Source: Thiomicrorhabdus sp. 6S3-12
GTDB lineage: Bacteria; Pseudomonadota; Gammaproteobacteria; Thiomicrospirales; Thiomicrospiraceae
Direction of reading: 5' to 3'
DNA: 64,000 nucleotides
Assembly: GCF_017571475.1 (NCBI RefSeq)
Contig: NZ_JAGETW010000003.1
Span: forward strand, 124,001-188,000
The position numbers were made by a program, and so were the translations under genes. The first letter of the stretch is position 1. Each line of letters opens with the position of its first letter. Below, piece by piece: positions 9,752 to 19,936 of the stretch. A model generated the notes under the pieces. It was not told the DNA's origin. It ran no database searches and saw only the letters and a list, made by a program, of their open reading frames with translations.

Positions 9752-10723
9752 TTAGAAAGAAAGCAGACCGCCAAGATCCAGCGAAGAATCCGACCCTAGA
9801 GACAGAAGATTCATTACGCTTCCGGTCAAAGACGCATCACCACTACCGTCAGCAGAAGCGCTGCCGCTTGCGGAACCGCCGAAATCCAGTCCACCAAGCA
9901 GACCGTCTAGCAGATCATTACCCCCAAGATCCAACAATCCAGCGATGTCCAGAACACCACCCATGTCACCGCCTGTCAGACCGCCAAGAGCTCCGGAAAT
10001 CATTCCATCTTCGCCAAGTAGCGCATTCGTTACGTTATAAGCAGGGAAAACATGATGCAGAATGCCGGCGGCCGCCACCATGTTTTCACCACCTGCGTTA
10101 GGGAAAATATCCGGAATCACCATATCGACGACATCGCCAACCAGCGGTAGACCTTTAGCAAAACCGACAACGACATCCAATGAATCCGGATCCGCTAGAT
10201 CACCCGTACTTTCCGAGGCAAAAAGCGTTCCCGCCGGGATGTTGCCGCCGATAGCATTTCCGCCAAGAGAAATATCGTGAAGAAGTCCGGTCACCATACC
10301 GACCTGATCACCAAGCGGACCTTCGTGCAAGGTCGTGATGATTCCAGTTACAGGCCCTTCAAGTGCCGGAATCGCTTTCAAATGTCCCACCACGGCACCA
10401 AGCGCATCACCACCCAGTTCACCCTCTGTTGTATTAGGGGCAAGAACCGGCAGCAAAGCGGAAAATGCAGGAAGGGTTTTAAGTAGCGCGACAGTATTAT
10501 CAATCAGAACAGGACCCGGAGCGATTTGATGCAGAGTGGAAATCAATGTATCACCCGCAGGAAGTGCTTTCACAGCACCGATAATATCCATGATGTTTGT
10601 CGTATCGTCCGAAGGAGTCGCCTGGTCATAACCGGTAACTGCCTTGGTGTTCAAAATGTTCACTAGCGAAAAAATCGCGTCAGATGAGTCTGTTTTACCA
10701 GCATTCAATAAATCAAGTGCCAT
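9752..10723 (-). CDS. Gly/Leu/Asp-rich protein with degenerate internal repeats, function unknown
   Basis: A 323-residue, strongly acidic and hydrophobic protein that I do not recognise. It has no signal peptide and no Cys. A repeat built around K-x-[LI]-P recurs at residues 52-55, 82-85, 116-119 and 190-193. Each copy is preceded by a hydrophobic stretch of about 10 residues and followed by more Leu/Ile/Val with His, Pro or Gly turns. From about residue 240 it becomes Gly/Leu/Asp-rich (LGGLTGGDMGG, LLDGLLGGLDFGG), then Ser/Gly-rich, and ends in LDLGGLLSF. Lack of an N-terminal signal with a hydrophobic acidic C-terminus would suit type I secretion, but that is inference. The start has CGGAG about ten bases upstream. 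Confidence 0.6.
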   Translation of the reverse strand: MALDLLNAGKTDSSDAIFSLVNILNTKAVTGYDQATPSDDTTNIMDIIGAVKALPAGDTLISTLHQIAPGPVLIDNTVALLKTLPAFSALLPVLAPNTTEGELGGDALGAVVGHLKAIPALEGPVTGIITTLHEGPLGDQVGMVTGLLHDISLGGNAIGGNIPAGTLFASESTGDLADPDSLDVVVGFAKGLPLVGDVVDMVIPDIFPNAGGENMVAAAGILHHVFPAYNVTNALLGEDGMISGALGGLTGGDMGGVLDIAGLLDLGGNDLLDGLLGGLDFGGSASGSASADGSGDASLTGSVMNLLSLGSDSSLDLGGLLSF

Positions 10724-11271
10724 CTTATCTATACTCCGAATATTTTATATAATGATCGGTCAATGTTTTTATTCCTGCAGGCACTTAGAATTTTATATTT
10801 TGGCCTGCTCATTAAATTGACAGCACCAATCTTACCCAAGCCAGTAAACAATCTCTACACCCAAAAACCTCAATAATTCATTTTTTTACTGTAAAAATTA
10901 TTTAAAAAAAATATATCTTTAATTTTCAACAAGTTACATAAAAAACAGGCTTTATCATATTTTTTTATCTTCAAATAGAAGTAATATTTTTCAGTTTTTA
11001 CTAATACTTTTCTATAAGACATATAAAGCCACAATAAGACGATTATTTTTAAATTAATTCAGTGCATTAATGCGCAAATAAAACTAAGACGCTACAAACA
11101 GTGCACTTAATACACAATACAATTATCTTATAGCCAGAATTATGAATTGACATCTGACAGAATGAGAAGAGACGCACAGACAGGTATTCCGTGCGTTTTT
11201 TTGGCCACCTAGACCTCTGAACAGAAGCTTTGCCTAGAGAAAATAAAGATCAAACACTGCCAAGCCGTTTG
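10724..11271. other. AT-rich intergenic region, no gene seen
   Basis: About 550 bases with very low GC and no convincing reading frame. It holds the presumed promoter of the Gly/Leu-rich protein gene at its left end. A perfect palindrome GCATTAATGC (11064-11073) sits in CAGTGCATTAAT, and a near copy, CAGTGCACTTAAT, lies about 38 bases further on. An orphan plus-strand terminator lies near the right end. Confidence 0.5.
11172..11203 (+). terminator. Orphan plus-strand terminator, possible small-RNA end
   Basis: ACGCAC (11172-11177) pairs with GTGCGT (11191-11196) around a 13-base loop, followed by a run of seven T on the plus strand. The only plus-strand gene upstream ends 2.5 kb away with other genes in between. 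The terminator may therefore belong to a short untranslated transcript starting in the AT-rich gap. Confidence 0.5.
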
Positions 11272-11754
11272 CTACGAACGATTTTCTTTTTTTAAGAACA
11301 GTTCACTCAAAACCAATGCGATGGCGCCAAGCGTAATAGCAATATCGGCAACATTAAAGGTTGCATAATGCCAGGTGCCTATATAAAAATCGATAAAATC
11401 CGTCACCTTACCTTGCATCACTCTGTCGATAAGATTACCGACTGCACCGCCCAGAACGAGGTTGATACTGACGGTTTCCAAAGAGACTTTTGCCGGTAAT
11501 TTATACAACCACCACAGTAAGAAACTGCTCATCGCTACCGCTAATCCTACGAAGAACCATCTCTGCCAGCCGCCCATATCCGCTAGAAAACTGAATGCTG
11601 CACCATGGTTGTATGCCAACGTCCAATTCAAATACGGCAAAACCGCAATCGGCTCGCCAAAACTCAAATAGGAAACGGCCAGATATTTCGTGAGATGATC
11701 AAACAGGATTACCAGCACGGCAATCCACAAGGTTTTTAAAGCAGTGGCACTCAT
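11272..11754 (-). CDS. lspA: Lipoprotein signal peptidase (signal peptidase II)
   Basis: Inner-membrane aspartyl protease that removes the signal peptide from diacylglyceryl-modified prolipoproteins. Four hydrophobic segments span the 160 residues. The catalytic aspartates lie in GNLIDRV (about D110) and NVADIAI (about D137), and the NHGAAFS motif near residue 49 is also conserved. As in many gammaproteobacteria the gene follows ribF-ileS, but here a clear terminator separates it from ileS, so it may have its own promoter. Its substrates in this window would include LptE. Confidence 0.95.
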   Translation of the reverse strand: MSATALKTLWIAVLVILFDHLTKYLAVSYLSFGEPIAVLPYLNWTLAYNHGAAFSFLADMGGWQRWFFVGLAVAMSSFLLWWLYKLPAKVSLETVSINLVLGGAVGNLIDRVMQGKVTDFIDFYIGTWHYATFNVADIAITLGAIALVLSELFLKKENRS

Positions 11755-11777
11755 TATTGCTCGCCTTTAAAAGTCAT

Positions 11778-11805
11778 AAAAAAACCACGAAGACTTCTCT
11801 CGTGG
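11778..11805 (-). terminator. Rho-independent terminator between ileS and lspA
   Basis: On the minus strand CCACGA (11805-11800) pairs with TCGTGG (11790-11785), followed by seven T. It lies 137 bases past the ileS stop and only 24 bases before the lspA start. It could therefore reduce lspA read-through from the ribF-ileS unit. Confidence 0.75.
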
Positions 11806-11941
11806 CTCTAGAAAGTTAATTTCTGCTCAGGTCGCCATCTGCGTTATGCCATTTCAAGGCAGAAAATGTGAGCTTATCAATATAAGCAACCATTCTCTAA
11901 CACTGAAATGGCTTACCAGATTAGTGAAATAAGTCTATAAA

Positions 11942-14797
11942 TTAAGCGAAGTGACGGACTTCGCCCTCACCCTCGACATTATCCACACAACGTTGACACA
12001 GATCCTCATGACCCTCAATCGAGCCGACCTCTTCACGATGGTGCCAGCAACGGGCACACTTGGCATGTTCGGTGGCCTTCGCTTCAATCCATAGACCATT
12101 TACTTCGGATTCGATCGCCGTTGCAGTTTTTTCTGCTGCAGGCAACACTTTCGCTTCCGATGTAATCAAAACAAAACGCAACTCTTCATCAAGCTTGTTC
12201 AATTCCGCATACAGCGTTTCATCGGCAAACAAAGTCACTTCCGCAGTCAACGAGCCTTTAATGACCTTGTCGTTACGCAACTGTTCAAGCTGTTTAGAAA
12301 CCGCTGAGCGCACATCCATAATTTGCGTCCAGTAATCCGAATTCATATCCGTGGTTTCATCCAGCATCGTCAAACCTTCGTACCAGGTCGCGACAAAAAC
12401 CGTTTTTTCTCGTTCGCCCGGAATCTCTTGCCAGATTTCTTCAGCGGTAAAACTCAGAATCGGCGCGATCCAGCGCGTCATAGCCTCAACGATATGATAC
12501 AAAGCGGTCTGTGCCGAACGACGTGGCAAACCATCCGCCTTACAAGTGTATTGACGGTCTTTGATGACATCCAAATAGAAAGCCCCCAGTTCAATTGAAC
12601 AGAAATGGGTCACTTTCTGATAGATATTCAGGAAGTTGTACTCATCGTAGGACTCGACAATCTCTTTCTGCAACTGAGCAGCATGACCGACAGCCCATTT
12701 ATCAAGAGGCAACAGATCCTCGTAGGCAACCATATCTTCAGCCGGATTAAAGCCGTTGATATTGGCCAATAGGAAACGCGCGGTATTACGGATACGGCGA
12801 TATGCGTCTGCAGTACGGCTGATGATCTCGTCGGAAACCGTCATTTCATAACGGTAATCGGCAGCTGAAATCCATAAACGCAGGATATCCGCACCCAATT
12901 TATTAGCGATCTGCTGCGGCGCAACGACATTCCCTTTGGACTTAGACATCTTTTTACCGTCTTTATCTACAGTGAAACCATGCGTCAGCACCTGCTTGTA
13001 TGGGGCTTCGCCGTCAGTCGCCAAGGCCGTCAAAAGGGATGACTGGAACCAGCCACGATGCTGATCGGAACCTTCCAGATACAAATCAGCAGGCGTTTGC
13101 AGTTCTGCGCGCTCCTTAAGCACCGTCTGATGCGAAATTCCGGAGTCAAACCAGACATCCAGAATATCAGTGACTTTTTCATAATTGTCCGCTTCATCAC
13201 CTAACACTTCCGCCGGATCAAGGTCATACCAGGCGTCGATCGATTTTTCTTCGACCATAGACGCAACCTGCTGCATGATCTGGACCGTTTGCGGATGCAT
13301 CTCACCAGTCACTTTGTGTACAAAAATCGTAATCGGCACACCCCAGAAGCGCTGACGGGAAATACACCAGTCAGGACGCCCTTCAATCATGCCTTCGATA
13401 CGGTTTTGACCCCACTCAGGAACCCATTTGACCTGCGGAATCGCTTTCAATGCAGCATCACGCAGTCCCACTTCTTCCATAGAGATAAACCATTGCGGCG
13501 TGGCTCGGAAAATCAGCGGCGTTTTAGTACGCCAGCAATGAGGATAGCTGTGCTCGATCACTTCAATATGCACCAGCGCCTGATGTTCTTTCAGCACTTC
13601 GATGACATGATCGTCGACATTCAATACATTCTCACCTTCGAACAATGGCGTTCCAGCGACGTAATTCCCCGCACCATCAACCGGGCAATCCACTTCCAGA
13701 TCGTACTTCTGACCGACCGCAAAGTCTTCAACACCATGCCCCGGCGCGGTATGTACACAGCCGGTACCGGCCTCGGTGGTAACATGATCGCCAAGGATCA
13801 GAGGCACGATTCGCTCATAGAAAGGATGCTGCAGACGGATCAGGTCAAACTGTTCCCCTTTACCGTAAGCAATCACTTTATATTTATCAAACTCCCAGCG
13901 AGCCATGGCGTCTTTGATCATCGCCTCGGCAAGGAACAGACGTTCCGGCCCGTTCTCGCCTTCCACCTGAACCACGGCATATTCCAGTTCCGGGTTGATC
14001 GATACCGCCTGGTTGGCAGGAAGAGTCCAAGGTGTCGTCGTCCAGATAACAACTGAAAGAGGCCCTTCTCCGGTATGGTCTTCAACGTGATGACAACGCT
14101 TAAAGAACGCTTCTTCATCAACCACTTTAAAACGCACATCGATCGACTTGGAGTGTTTATTCTCATACTCCACTTCCGCTTCAGCCAGTGCCGAGCGACC
14201 GCCTACTGACCAGTAAACCGGTTTGGTTCCCTTAACCAGGTGACCGTTTTCGATGATTTTCGCCAGCGCACGGATTTCGTCCGCTTCGAATTTGAAATCT
14301 TTGGTCAGATAAGGGTTCTTCCAGTCGGCCATAACCCCCAGACGCTGAAAATCAGCCATCTGCCCATCAACCTGCTTCTGAGCATATTCTCGGCACGCTT
14401 GACGGAAATCGGTCGCATTGATCTTAACGCCAACCTTGCCCTTCTTCTTCTCGACATTCAGTTCGATCGGCAGACCGTGACAGTCCCACCCTGGAACGTA
14501 AGGCGCATCAAAACCGCTAAGACCTTTGGATTTGACAATCATATCCTTCAGAACTTTATTCACTGCATGGCCGATATGAATATCCCCATTTGCATACGGA
14601 GGACCATCATGCAAAATAAATTTCGGGCGTCCGGCCATATGCTCTCGAACCGTTTCATAAAGCCCGTCATCTAACCAGGTTTCAACCTGTTTAGGCTCGC
14701 GGTTCGGCAGATTTCCGCGCATAGGGAATCCTGTCTCCGGCAAATTCAAAGTCGGTTTATAGTCAGTGGTTTGACTGTTCTGGTTATCTTTGCTCAT
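11942..14797 (-). CDS. ileS: Isoleucyl-tRNA synthetase
   Basis: Class I aminoacyl-tRNA synthetase charging tRNA-Ile in the cytoplasm. The 951-residue frame has the HIGH signature ([11 protein letters not shown]) near residue 73, the CP1 editing domain with [10 protein letters not shown] near 250, KMSKS near 614, and a C-terminal zinc-binding segment with CARCWH and CQRCVDN (about 911-938). This arrangement is the bacterial IleS type 1. Its start overlaps the ribF stop by four bases (ATGA), so the two are translationally coupled. It also charges the minor tRNA-Ile2 encoded at 47.7 kb once that tRNA is modified. Confidence 0.98.
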   Translation of the reverse strand: MSKDNQNSQTTDYKPTLNLPETGFPMRGNLPNREPKQVETWLDDGLYETVREHMAGRPKFILHDGPPYANGDIHIGHAVNKVLKDMIVKSKGLSGFDAPYVPGWDCHGLPIELNVEKKKGKVGVKINATDFRQACREYAQKQVDGQMADFQRLGVMADWKNPYLTKDFKFEADEIRALAKIIENGHLVKGTKPVYWSVGGRSALAEAEVEYENKHSKSIDVRFKVVDEEAFFKRCHHVEDHTGEGPLSVVIWTTTPWTLPANQAVSINPELEYAVVQVEGENGPERLFLAEAMIKDAMARWEFDKYKVIAYGKGEQFDLIRLQHPFYERIVPLILGDHVTTEAGTGCVHTAPGHGVEDFAVGQKYDLEVDCPVDGAGNYVAGTPLFEGENVLNVDDHVIEVLKEHQALVHIEVIEHSYPHCWRTKTPLIFRATPQWFISMEEVGLRDAALKAIPQVKWVPEWGQNRIEGMIEGRPDWCISRQRFWGVPITIFVHKVTGEMHPQTVQIMQQVASMVEEKSIDAWYDLDPAEVLGDEADNYEKVTDILDVWFDSGISHQTVLKERAELQTPADLYLEGSDQHRGWFQSSLLTALATDGEAPYKQVLTHGFTVDKDGKKMSKSKGNVVAPQQIANKLGADILRLWISAADYRYEMTVSDEIISRTADAYRRIRNTARFLLANINGFNPAEDMVAYEDLLPLDKWAVGHAAQLQKEIVESYDEYNFLNIYQKVTHFCSIELGAFYLDVIKDRQYTCKADGLPRRSAQTALYHIVEAMTRWIAPILSFTAEEIWQEIPGEREKTVFVATWYEGLTMLDETTDMNSDYWTQIMDVRSAVSKQLEQLRNDKVIKGSLTAEVTLFADETLYAELNKLDEELRFVLITSEAKVLPAAEKTATAIESEVNGLWIEAKATEHAKCARCWHHREEVGSIEGHEDLCQRCVDNVEGEGEVRHFA

Positions 14798-15777
14798 GCG
14801 TTACTCTCTAAAACGTCAATCTGTTGCGCGTTCAAATAATATTCTTCAAAAAACTGTCTCGCCTGCGCGGCATCTTTCTCTATCTGCACGCGAAGCTGTT
14901 CAATGCCATCGAATTTCATTTCCGGACGGATAAAATGGCGTAATTTAACAATAATATGTCGACCGTATAAGTCCTGCTGCCAATCAAACAGATGCACTTC
15001 AATCGACGGTCTGATTCCATCCACTGTCGGTCGCAACCCGATATTGGCTACGCCCGGCCAGGATCTGTCGGCAATGCCATCGACTTCCACGGCAAACACC
15101 CCTTGAACCGGCATCTGCATTCGTTTCGGATTCAGATTCAAAGTCGGAAAACCAATGGTTCTCCCCAGCTTCTGGCCGTGAATCACCCGACCGCTAAAAC
15201 CGAAAGGTGCCCCCATCAAACGCTCGACACGGGCCAGATCCGGTTTTTCAAGTTCTGTACGGATGCGCGTACTACTGACGCGCTCATTATCGATACAGTA
15301 AGTCGGCATATCCGTAACCGTGAAACCGAATGTTTTACCCGTTTCCTGCAAAAAGGCAAAATTGCCTCGACGTTCCTTGCCGAAGCGGAAGTCGTCACCA
15401 ACGACCAGATGCTTGACCGCAAACGCATCGACCAGAATCTGTTCAACGAACGCTTCTGCCGTCATATTGGCGAACTGCTCGTTGAAATGAACACAAAGTA
15501 CATAATCGATATGGGTCGAATTGAAGGCTTGCAGCTTCTCGCGCAGATTCATCAAACGAACCGGAGCCTTATCCGGAGCAAAATATTCAATCGGCAGCGG
15601 TTCGAAAACCATAACTACGCTGGGCAGCCGAAGCTGCCGGGCTTTTTTCGAGACTTCCTGCAAAACCCGACTATGGCCTAAATGAATACCATCGAAGTTC
15701 CCAATCGTTAAAACACAACCTTCGGAAAATTGCGCTCTAAAACGAGTCAAATTGTGCAGTCCGCGAATCAGTTGCAT
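14794..15777 (-). CDS. ribF: Bifunctional riboflavin kinase/FAD synthetase
   Basis: Converts riboflavin to FMN and then FAD. The N-terminal nucleotidyltransferase half carries [14 protein letters not shown] near residue 27 and SSTRIR near 168. The C-terminal riboflavin kinase half starts with [19 protein letters not shown] near residue 194. The 327-residue length and both domains are standard for bacterial RibF. It is the first gene of a ribF-ileS unit, with a promoter about 45 bases upstream. It overlaps ileS by four bases. Confidence 0.96.
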   Translation of the reverse strand: MQLIRGLHNLTRFRAQFSEGCVLTIGNFDGIHLGHSRVLQEVSKKARQLRLPSVVMVFEPLPIEYFAPDKAPVRLMNLREKLQAFNSTHIDYVLCVHFNEQFANMTAEAFVEQILVDAFAVKHLVVGDDFRFGKERRGNFAFLQETGKTFGFTVTDMPTYCIDNERVSSTRIRTELEKPDLARVERLMGAPFGFSGRVIHGQKLGRTIGFPTLNLNPKRMQMPVQGVFAVEVDGIADRSWPGVANIGLRPTVDGIRPSIEVHLFDWQQDLYGRHIIVKLRHFIRPEMKFDGIEQLRVQIEKDAAQARQFFEEYYLNAQQIDVLESNA

Positions 15778-15817
15778 TTCTGTTTTACTGGGCCGTCATT
15801 TAAAAATTGAGCCGTAA

Positions 15818-15847
15818 ATTATAGCTTATAGAGGCCCTTAAAGTCAG
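15818..15847 (-). promoter_or_regulatory. Predicted sigma-70 promoter of ribF-ileS
   Basis: On the minus strand CTGACT (15847-15842) and TATAAT (15823-15818) are 18 bases apart, about 40 bases upstream of the ribF ATG. The -10 is perfect and the -35 matches four of six positions. Confidence 0.6.
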
Positions 15848-15900
15848 TTACTGATTCACGATATAACGAAATTTTATTAGTAAATCAATTCGTTAAAAAC

Positions 15901-17430
15901 CTATCGTTTCAGAAGCCGCTTCGGATTAAGTCCTACCGCCACTAAAATCACAATATAAATCACGATCGACCCGAAGACCAACAGCGCCAGCCAGCCAAGA
16001 CGCTGCCAGACATCGAAAGCCAGCCACTCGGAAATATCCGGATTGACCGCGACAAGAAATCCGATCAAAGCGATATTCGCGACCAAAATTTGCAAACTCA
16101 GCTTTACCCAGCCCGCCATAGGCGAAAAAACACTCTGCTTTCTCAAGTACCAGTACAGCAGCCCCGCATTCACAAAAGCGGATATCGAAGTCGCGGCCGC
16201 CAGACCGACATGGGCAAAAGGCCCGATCAACAGCAGGTTAAGCACCGTATTCGTTACCAAAGCGATAACGGCGACCCTGACCGGCGTTTTCATATCCTTG
16301 CGCGAATAAAAGGCCGGCGCAAGAATCTTAACCAGAATAAAGCCGAGCAGCCCGAAAGAGTACGCCATCAAACTCATACCCGACATGGATACATCTTTTT
16401 CGGTAAAGGCACCGTAGTAGAACAGGCTGACGATCAGAGGCTCCGCCAGCAAAAGCAACCCCAGCATAGCCGGGACGCCGATCAGGAAGACCAGTCGCAA
16501 AGCGGAATCCAAGTCCTCCTGAAATCCTTGCCAATTTTCGTTCGCCGCTTTTTTAGACAACCCCGGCAAGACGACCGTCGCCAAAGCCACGCCGAAAACG
16601 CCAAGAGGAAACTCCATCAAACGGTCGGAATAATACAGCCAGGAGACCGATCCTGTGACCAGAAAAGAAGCCAGAATTGTATCGACCAACAGATTGATCT
16701 GCGCCACGGAAACACCGAACAGAGCCGGCAACATCAAGCGTTTTACTTCACCGACTCCGGGATCCGACTCCCGACTCGGCGATGGCAAAAGCCCGAGTCT
16801 ATACAGAAACGGCAGGTGAAACAGCAGTTGTACCACCCCGGCAACCAAGACCCCCCAGGCAAGCGCCATAACTGGAATATCCAGTAAAGGCGACACCCAA
16901 ACGGCAAAAGCAATCAGAACCAGGTTCAGAAAAACCGGCGTAAAGGCCGGAACGGCAAACTGATTATAGGTATTCATAATCGCCGAGGAGAACGCGACCA
17001 GAGAAATCAGCAACAGATAGGGAAAGGTGATCGCCAACATATCCGAGGCGAGTGCAAATTTTTGCGGATCATCCAGGAAACCCGGCGCAAACACCATCAT
17101 CCAAAGCGAAGAGCCGAAAACCCCGAAAGCGGTCAGTAGCAGCAAAATACCACCGAGCCGGAAGCTGATTGCATTAACCAGATGTTTAACCGCCTGCTTA
17201 CCGCGTTTTTCCTTGGCCTCCGCAAGAACCGGGACAAATGCCTGCGAAAAAGCCCCTTCCGCAAACAGGCGACGAAAAAAATTCGGAATCTTAAAGGCGA
17301 CAAAAAAAGCGTCCGCGCCCATTGAGGCACCAAAATAGCGGGCGATCACCACATCCCGAATAAAACCCAGGATGCGTGAAATCATGGTCATACCGCCAAC
17401 CGTTGCAGTCGCTTTTAAAATCTGTTTCAA
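15901..17430 (-). CDS. murJ: Lipid II flippase MurJ
   Basis: Multi-pass inner-membrane protein of the MOP superfamily that moves the peptidoglycan precursor lipid II across the membrane. The 509 residues begin with the family N-terminus (ATVGGMTMISRILGFIRDVV) and show about 14 hydrophobic helices with conserved ARYFGAS and FRRLFAEGAFSQAFVPV motifs. The start is TTG at 17430 with AGGA seven bases upstream; no better ATG lies nearby. It ends 124 bases before ribF and is divergent from the acetolactate synthase gene. A weak promoter (minus strand GTAAAA-like -35 and TAAAAT at 17473-17468) lies about 40 bases upstream. Confidence 0.96.
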   Translation of the reverse strand: MKQILKATATVGGMTMISRILGFIRDVVIARYFGASMGADAFFVAFKIPNFFRRLFAEGAFSQAFVPVLAEAKEKRGKQAVKHLVNAISFRLGGILLLLTAFGVFGSSLWMMVFAPGFLDDPQKFALASDMLAITFPYLLLISLVAFSSAIMNTYNQFAVPAFTPVFLNLVLIAFAVWVSPLLDIPVMALAWGVLVAGVVQLLFHLPFLYRLGLLPSPSRESDPGVGEVKRLMLPALFGVSVAQINLLVDTILASFLVTGSVSWLYYSDRLMEFPLGVFGVALATVVLPGLSKKAANENWQGFQEDLDSALRLVFLIGVPAMLGLLLLAEPLIVSLFYYGAFTEKDVSMSGMSLMAYSFGLLGFILVKILAPAFYSRKDMKTPVRVAVIALVTNTVLNLLLIGPFAHVGLAAATSISAFVNAGLLYWYLRKQSVFSPMAGWVKLSLQILVANIALIGFLVAVNPDISEWLAFDVWQRLGWLALLVFGSIVIYIVILVAVGLNPKRLLKR

Positions 17431-17617
17431 GTCCCGTTCCTACATTCAATGCGCAAAATTTACAGGCATTTTAGCAGAGCTTGCCCTCAGTAAAAGCCAG
17501 TGCCGACCTTCAATTGACCTTATTCGCCGGAAAAATTGCACAAATTTATTTTTATACTGAATTATGCGAATATAGAACTTGATTCCCAAACTAATGTCTG
17601 CGACAAAGGACTCCCTC

Positions 17618-19249
17618 ATGAAAGCGGCTGAATTGTTTGTCAGGTGTCTCGAAAACGAAGAGGTTGAATATATTTTCGGCATTCCCGGAGAAGAAAATCT
17701 CGACCTGATGGACGCCTTGTTGGATAGCGACATTCAGTTCATTTTGACCCGCCATGAACAAGGCGCGGCCTTTATGGCGGATGTTTACGGACGTTTGACC
17801 GGAAAGGCCGGCGTCTGCCTCTCTACGCTGGGGCCCGGTGCGACCAATCTGGTTACCGGCGTCGCCGATGCCAATATGGATCGCGCGCCGGTCGTCGCAA
17901 TCGCCGGTCAGGCCAGCACCAACCGGCTGCATAAAGAGAGCCACCAGGTTCTCGACCTGGTCAATCTGTTTGAACCGATCACCAAATACAGCACGCAAAT
18001 TCTGACACCGGAGATTATTCCGGAAGTCGTGCGTAAAGCATTCAAAGTTGCAGAAGCGGAAAAGCCCGGCTGCAGCTTTATCGACTTTCCGGAAAATATT
18101 GCCGAAAAACGTCTCAATAAAAAACCGCTTAGACGACAAAGTCCTCTTCCTTCTTTTGCGCATTCCGAAAAAATCCGCCAGGCGGCGGAACTGATCAGTC
18201 AGGCGCGTTATCCGGTTATTATCGCCGGCAACGGCGTTATCCGCTCCAAAGCGAGCCATGCACTGATCGAGTTTTCCAGCAAATTGAATATCCCCGTCGC
18301 CACCACTTTTATGGCCAAAGGTGCTTTACCCTGCCGCAGCCCGCTTTCATTAGGCACAATCGGACTACAGGCGCACGATTACATTTCCTGTGGAATTGAC
18401 CAAGCCGATCTGATCATCTGTGTCGGCTATGACATCGTCGAATATCATCCGCAACTCTGGAATCAGGAAAGCAACTGCAAAATCATTCATATCGACAGCA
18501 AACCGGCCGAGGTCGATGAATTCTACATTGTCGAAGCTGGCTTGATCGGCGATATCGGACACGCCCTGCAAGGAATCGCGGCACTGAGTGACCGTCACCC
18601 CGAAAGCCCCTATTTACCGGTCAAAAAAGAAATTGAAAAGCACTTCCACGAGTTCGATCTGGACGAAAGTTTCCCGATCAAACCGCAGAAGATCCTGCAT
18701 GAATTGCGCCAGGCGTTGGACGCCGAAGACATTGTAATTTCTGATGTCGGCGCCCATAAGATGTGGGTTGCACGCATGTACCAGACTCAGGCGCCCAATA
18801 CCTGCATTATCTCCAATGGATTTGCCTCGATGGGGATTGCTCTACCCGGGGCCATTGCCGCCAAACTGGCCAAACCCGAACAGATTGCGGTCGCTGTCAC
18901 GGGCGATGCGGGTTTTTTGATGAATATTCAGGAAATCGAAACCGCCGTACGCTTGCAGATCCCGATTATTGTTCTGATCTGGAACGACGCCAGCTACGGC
19001 CTGATCAAGTGGAAACAGATGAATCAGTTCGGACGTGAAAGCCATATCGCCTTCGGTAATCCTGACTTTATAAAGCTGGCCGAAGCTTTCGGAGCAAAAG
19101 GGTATCGCATCGATTCGGCAGAATCCTTAAAACCCACCCTGCAGCAGGCGATCCAAGACAATACCGTTGTGTTAATCGATTGTCCGGTGGATTATTCGGA
19201 AAACCTGAAACTCACCGAAGAGCTCGGAAAAATGATCTGTCCGGTTTAG
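17618..19249 (+). CDS. Acetolactate synthase, large (catalytic) subunit type, lone gene
   Basis: Thiamine-diphosphate enzyme that joins two pyruvates to give 2-acetolactate. The 543 residues hold the N-terminal ThDP domain with the activating Glu in LTRHEQGAAFMADVYG near residue 47, a central transhydrogenase-fold domain, and the C-terminal ThDP/Mg motif GDAGFLMN ... N near 429. I chose the ATG at 17618 with AAAGGA eight bases upstream rather than 17579. No small regulatory subunit, acetolactate decarboxylase or other branched-chain gene is adjacent, so whether it serves valine/isoleucine synthesis or pyruvate overflow (AlsS-like) is open. A related ThDP enzyme with another substrate cannot be fully excluded. 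Confidence 0.85.
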   Translation: MKAAELFVRCLENEEVEYIFGIPGEENLDLMDALLDSDIQFILTRHEQGAAFMADVYGRLTGKAGVCLSTLGPGATNLVTGVADANMDRAPVVAIAGQASTNRLHKESHQVLDLVNLFEPITKYSTQILTPEIIPEVVRKAFKVAEAEKPGCSFIDFPENIAEKRLNKKPLRRQSPLPSFAHSEKIRQAAELISQARYPVIIAGNGVIRSKASHALIEFSSKLNIPVATTFMAKGALPCRSPLSLGTIGLQAHDYISCGIDQADLIICVGYDIVEYHPQLWNQESNCKIIHIDSKPAEVDEFYIVEAGLIGDIGHALQGIAALSDRHPESPYLPVKKEIEKHFHEFDLDESFPIKPQKILHELRQALDAEDIVISDVGAHKMWVARMYQTQAPNTCIISNGFASMGIALPGAIAAKLAKPEQIAVAVTGDAGFLMNIQEIETAVRLQIPIIVLIWNDASYGLIKWKQMNQFGRESHIAFGNPDFIKLAEAFGAKGYRIDSAESLKPTLQQAIQDNTVVLIDCPVDYSENLKLTEELGKMICPV

Positions 19250-19284
19250 CGAACGTAACGAAAGCTAACGGTAAAAAGCGGATA

Positions 19285-19314
19285 TAAAAAAACCGGGCAA
19301 TGCCCGGTTCTTTT
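19285..19314. terminator. Bidirectional terminator between acetolactate synthase and rpsT
   Basis: CCGGGCA and TGCCCGG (within 19291-19309) form a strong stem flanked by an A-run on the left and TTCTTTT on the right. It lies in the 88-base gap between two convergent genes and would serve both. Confidence 0.85.
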
Positions 19315-19337
19315 GTAACGCAATTAAAGCAGGCTAA

Positions 19338-19601
19338 TTAAGCCATCGCTTTAATACGAGCGTTGATACGGCTCTTAGAACGTGCTGCTTTGTTCTTGTG
19401 GATGATGCCTTTACGCGCCATACCATCAAGTTTAGACTGAGCTGCACGGAAAAGTTCGTTTGCTTTCGCCTGATCACCAGAATCGATTGCTGCTAGAACT
19501 TTTTTAACTGCAGTACGCATTTCAGAACGCATTGCAACGTTATGTTGACGGTTTTTTTCCGCTTGACGAGCGCGTTTAGCCGCTTGTGCTGAGTTTGCCA
19601 T
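19338..19601 (-). CDS. rpsT: Small-subunit ribosomal protein bS20
   Basis: Primary 16S rRNA-binding protein of the 30S subunit. The 87-residue, very basic helical protein has the usual N-terminus ([20 protein letters not shown]) and the C-terminal [13 protein letters not shown] segment. An upstream TTGGAG gives a good ribosome site. The mRNA leader is about 145 bases, long enough for the autogenous translational control known for S20 in E. coli. As in many relatives it lies close to murJ and the ribF-ileS cluster. Confidence 0.98.
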   Translation of the reverse strand: MANSAQAAKRARQAEKNRQHNVAMRSEMRTAVKKVLAAIDSGDQAKANELFRAAQSKLDGMARKGIIHKNKAARSKSRINARIKAMA

Positions 19602-19753
19602 TGTAAAACTCCAATTGTTTTTACGTGTTAACGATCCGTAGACCTATCATTAACAATTAACACAACATCCTGCTCCGGAATCCGGAATGTGGATGACTAC
19701 TTGTGACTGTGCGATACTGAACGAGTCAGTGACGCATTAAATTGAGATTGCGT

Positions 19754-19781
19754 ATTATCCAGCTTTAACAAGTAAAGTCAA
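19754..19781 (-). promoter_or_regulatory. Predicted sigma-70 promoter of rpsT
   Basis: On the minus strand TTGACT (19781-19776) and GATAAT (19759-19754) are 16 bases apart, each matching five of six consensus positions. The implied start near 19747 leaves a leader of about 145 bases that contains several short inverted repeats. The rest of the 335-base gap up to the MotA-like start shows no clear plus-strand promoter. Confidence 0.72.
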
Positions 19782-19936
19782 TCACTTGCAGGCCATCTCG
19801 CAGCAAAGTGTCGTCTTCGTACAGATAACCTGACATTATTCCACTTAAAAGCTGTGGAAAATCATCTTAAAATGCCTGATTATCTGTTTTAATGCTTGTA
19901 TATCAACCGACAGTTGTTTAAAGGATTTAACAACTT

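Noticed and set aside
11135-11210. A GEMM-type cyclic-di-GMP riboswitch
   Set aside because: GACGCAC looked suggestive, but the conserved second helix, tetraloop and receptor are absent and a T-run follows directly.
16090-16887. A 265-codon plus-strand frame opposite murJ
   Set aside because: Composition is dominated by Gln, Arg and His, typical of an antisense frame of a membrane protein gene. MurJ on the other strand is secure.
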